Of a stretch of 18,295 nt of DNA, positions 16,110-18,295 are shown one piece after another. The first letter of the stretch is position 1. Each line of letters opens with the position of its first letter. This DNA comes from Symbiodinium natans. Taxonomy: Eukaryota; Sar; Dinophyceae; Suessiales; Symbiodiniaceae. The DNA lies in assembly GCA_905221605.1 (NCBI GenBank), contig CAJNDS010001454.1:1-18295 (forward strand), in the 5' to 3' direction. Below the pieces are notes generated by a model. It searched no databases. It was not told the DNA's origin and saw only the letters and a program-made list of their open reading frames with translations. A program made the position numbers and the translations under genes.

Positions 16110-17423
16110 ACCCTAGCGTGCTCGTGGCCAGCCAAATGCCTGGAGCCAAAAATTACTCGGGAACAGCGCGTTTTTCTTTGTCTGGCCTTGCTAAATCGTG
16201 GTTGAAACCAAAAATGAAGCCAAAAATTACTCCAAAACAGTGCGTTTCTCTTTGCGTGGCCTCTCTGAAGCTCTTTCGAAGGTCTGAAGGAGGCTGAAAG
16301 CTTTTTTGAAGGTCCCAGGGAGGCTCCGTGGGGGGTACCCCAGGATTCGGGAAAAATGGCTCGATTCCTAGTTAATTTTAAAGGGATTTTAAATAGCGGA
16401 AATTACCCCCTGATTTTCTAAAATTCTGGCCTTCTTGTCAGTAGCCCAGGAGAAGGTGAGCTCCCCTCTGCCTTGTCAAACCCGGATCAGAAAATAGACC
16501 CTCGAGTGCTCGTGGCCAGCCAAAGGCCTTGGAGCCAAAAATTACTCGGGAACAGCGCGTTTTTCTTTGTCTGGCCTCGCTAAATCGTGGTGGAAGCCAA
16601 AAATTACTCCAAAACAGTGCGTTTCTCTTTGCGTGGCCTCTCTGAAGCTCTTTCGAAGGTCTGAAGGAGGCTGAAAGCTTTTTTGAAGGTCCCAGGGAGG
16701 CTCCGTGGGGGGTACCCCAGGATTCGGGAAAAATGGCTCGATTCCTAGTTAATTTTAAATAGATTTTATATAGCGGAAATTACCCCCTCATTTTCTAAAA
16801 TTCTGGCCTTCTTGTGGGGGTAGCCCAGGAGAGGGTAAGCCACCCTAAGCCCCAGTCAAACCCGGATCAAAAAATGGACCCTCGAGTGCTCGTGGCCAGC
16901 CAAAGGCTTTGGAGCCAAAAATTACTCGGGAACAGCGCGTTTTTCTTTGTCTGGCCTTGCTAAATCGTGGTTGAAGCCAAAAATGAAGCCCAGTCAAACC
17001 CGGATCAAAAAATGGACCCTCGAGTGCTCGTGGCCAGCCAAATGCCTAGAGCCAAAAATTACTCGGGAACAGCGCGTTTTTCCTTGTCTGGCCTTGCTAA
17101 ATGGCTTCTCTGAAGCCACCCTAAGCCCCAGTCAAACCCGGATCAAAAAATGGACCCTCGGGTGCTCGTGGCCAGCCAAATGCCTGGAGCCAAAAATTAC
17201 TCGGGAACAGCACGTTTTTCTTTGTCTGGCCTTGCTAAATCGTGCTTGGGGCCAAAAATTACTCCAAAACAGTGCGTTTCTTTGTGTGTGTGGTCTCTTT
17301 AAGTGCGTTTTTCTTTGTCTTGCCTTTCTAAATCGTGCTTGGAGCCAAAAATTACTCCAAAACAAGGCGTTTTTCTGTGTGGAGTACCCCACAGGAGGGG
17401 GTAAGCCCCCCTAAGCCACCCAA
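16110..17423 (+). repeat. Nested satellite, about 380-bp units with internally deleted copies
   Basis: Units start at about 16110, 16498, 16878, 17016 and 17154, at CTAGCGTGCTCGTGG or CTCGAGTGCTCGTGGCCAGC. The first two are about 388 and 380 bp; the next two are shortened to 138 bp by internal deletion. Within a unit two related segments recur: GCCAAAAATTACTCGGGAAC then AGCGCGTTTTTCTTTGTC, and GCCAAAAATTACTCCAAAAC then AGTGCGTTTCTCTTTGCG. Full units also carry the palindrome GGGGTACCCC (16332-16341 and 16709-16718). Frames over it on both strands repeat with the DNA and are not taken as genes. Confidence 0.93.
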
Positions 17424-17721
17424 AGGCCTTAGCAAGCCGACTTTCTAGTCTTACCTAGAAGTAAATGGTAATTATGGAACATAATTACAGCCATTTACTG
17501 TGTAAGTGCATGGTCTTTTGTTTCTCACATTTTCTGTAATCTCTTTACCAGACACTTTTATCAATATTAGCGACGCTTGAGAACTTAAGCGTCCTACAGA
17601 TGCTTTGGGTGGCATCCTGGGGTGGGAGAAAGTAGAGCTCCATGTACATGACGGAACTCTTTTGCGCTGAAGGTTTCGGACGTCCGTCTCTCTTTCCATA
17701 CACTACGCATGTTAAATCGAC
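17424..17721. other. Spacer with three consecutive hairpins
   Basis: Single-copy in this window. ACTTTCTAG (17440-17448) pairs with CTAGAAGT (17455-17462) with one bulge. GTAAATGG-TAATTATG (17461-17476) pairs with CATAATTA (17480-17487) and CCATTTAC (17491-17498), with loop GAA and bulge CAG. GACGCTT (17572-17578) pairs with AAGCGTC (17587-17593). No coding frame is supported. Confidence 0.6.
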
Positions 17722-17815
17722 AAACCCTAAACCCTAAACCCTAAACCCTAAACCCTAAACCCTAAACCCTAAACCCTAAACCCTAAACCCTAAACCCTAA
17801 ACCCTAAACCCTAAA
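17722..17815 (+). repeat. Interstitial telomere array E, (CCCTAAA) 13 copies
   Basis: A pure heptamer array without the fixed leader. It passes directly into the 46-bp minisatellite at 17816. Confidence 0.97.
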
Positions 17816-18295
17816 TGGAGGGCCAGTTTGCTTCTCCCGGGGACAAAGAAGGAGGACTTCCTGGAGGGCCAGTTTGCTTATCCCGGGGACAAAGAAGGAG
17901 GACTTCCTGGAGGGCCAGTTTGCTTATCCCGGGGACAAAGAAGGAGGACTTCCTGGAGGGCCAGTTTGCTTATCCCGGGGACAAAGAAGGAGGACTTCCG
18001 GGAGGGCCAGTATGCTTATCCTGGGGACAAAGAAAGAAGACTTCCTGGAAGGCCAATTTCTTATTCTGGGAACAAAGAAGGAGGACTTCCTGGAGGGCCA
18101 GTTTGCCTATCGGGGAAAAAGAAGGAGGACTTCCTGGAAGGCCAGTTTGCTTACAAAGAAGGAGGACTTCCTGGAGGGCCAGTTTGCTTATCCCGGGACA
18201 AAGAAGGAGGACATCCTGGAGGGCCAGTTTGCTATTCCGGGGACAAAGAAGGAGGACTTCCTGGAGGGCCAGTTTGCTTCTTGGGGACAAAGAAG
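17816..18295 (+). repeat. 46-bp minisatellite, 11 copies, continues past window edge
   Basis: The unit is GGAGGGCCAGTTTGCTTATC followed by CCGGGGACAAAGAAGGAGGACTTCCT, 46 bp. Copies 1-4 are nearly identical. Copy 6 (about 18047) is the most diverged, and copy 8 (about 18135) lacks the TATCCCGGGGA part. Because 46 is not a multiple of three, the minus-strand frame with KLALQEVLLLCP repeats survives only through indels. It is treated as noncoding, though dinoflagellate genes can contain such repeats. Confidence 0.95.

Noticed and set aside
17970-18290. Minus-strand 106-codon frame of KLALQEVLLLCP repeats as a gene
   Set aside because: The 46-bp unit is not a multiple of three, so the frame persists only through indels; no start context or unique domain was seen.

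Overview
The window looks like nuclear DNA of a dinoflagellate, probably from the Suessiales (the Symbiodiniaceae/Polarella group). Three things point there: five blocks of the TTTAGGG-type telomere repeat (written CCCTAAA on the + strand), a LINE-type retrotransposon with many zinc fingers and a C-terminal ubiquitin-protease-like domain, and a very high load of satellites and microsatellites. The assignment is by inspection and from memory of such genomes; no search was run. No tRNA, rRNA, CRISPR or bacterial-type gene was found.

Left part (1-7.8 kb). A minus-strand reading frame (868 to 1) runs off the left edge and encodes an unknown protein with a likely signal peptide. Behind it lies a noncoding stretch that shares diverged sequence, in inverted orientation, with 6.24-6.74 kb. 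Between these inverted copies sits a 5'-truncated LINE on the + strand. Its RT palm/fingers remnant (motifs A-D) is in one frame. The RT end, six Cys/His zinc fingers and a USP-like protease domain are in a second frame. A conserved-looking 326-codon segment between the fingers and the protease is in the first frame again. At least three frame changes would be needed to read it as one protein, so this copy is probably decayed, or it is recoded. The LINE 3' region may end in AATAAA followed by a 552-bp (TAG)n array.

Middle part (7.8-11.6 kb). No gene can be supported. It begins with an AT-rich island (about 7.9-8.76 kb) and continues with unannotated sequence containing only short, unconvincing reading frames.

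Right part (11.6-18.3 kb). This is a subtelomere-like mosaic. A composite module recurs: a C-rich tract, a 13-bp AAACTTTCG-type array, a fixed leader (GGGACCCAAACCCTATACAA...), a CCCTAAA array, then a GC-rich cassette predicted to fold into five successive hairpins, then the start of a 42-bp satellite. Two full copies (about 12.1-12.6 kb and 15.4-16.1 kb) and one partial copy (11.8-12.04 kb) are present. The five-hairpin cassette is identical over 159 bp in its two copies, while the sequence just downstream has diverged. The first copy leads into about 2.1 kb of 42-bp satellite, whose monomer carries a telomere-like core. The second is cut after one monomer and joins a nested satellite of about 380 bp. 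A hairpin-rich spacer, a fifth telomere block and a 46-bp minisatellite running off the right edge complete the window.

The most interesting items are the five-hairpin cassette and its composite module, and the retrotransposon-encoded deubiquitinase-like domain with its frame organisation.
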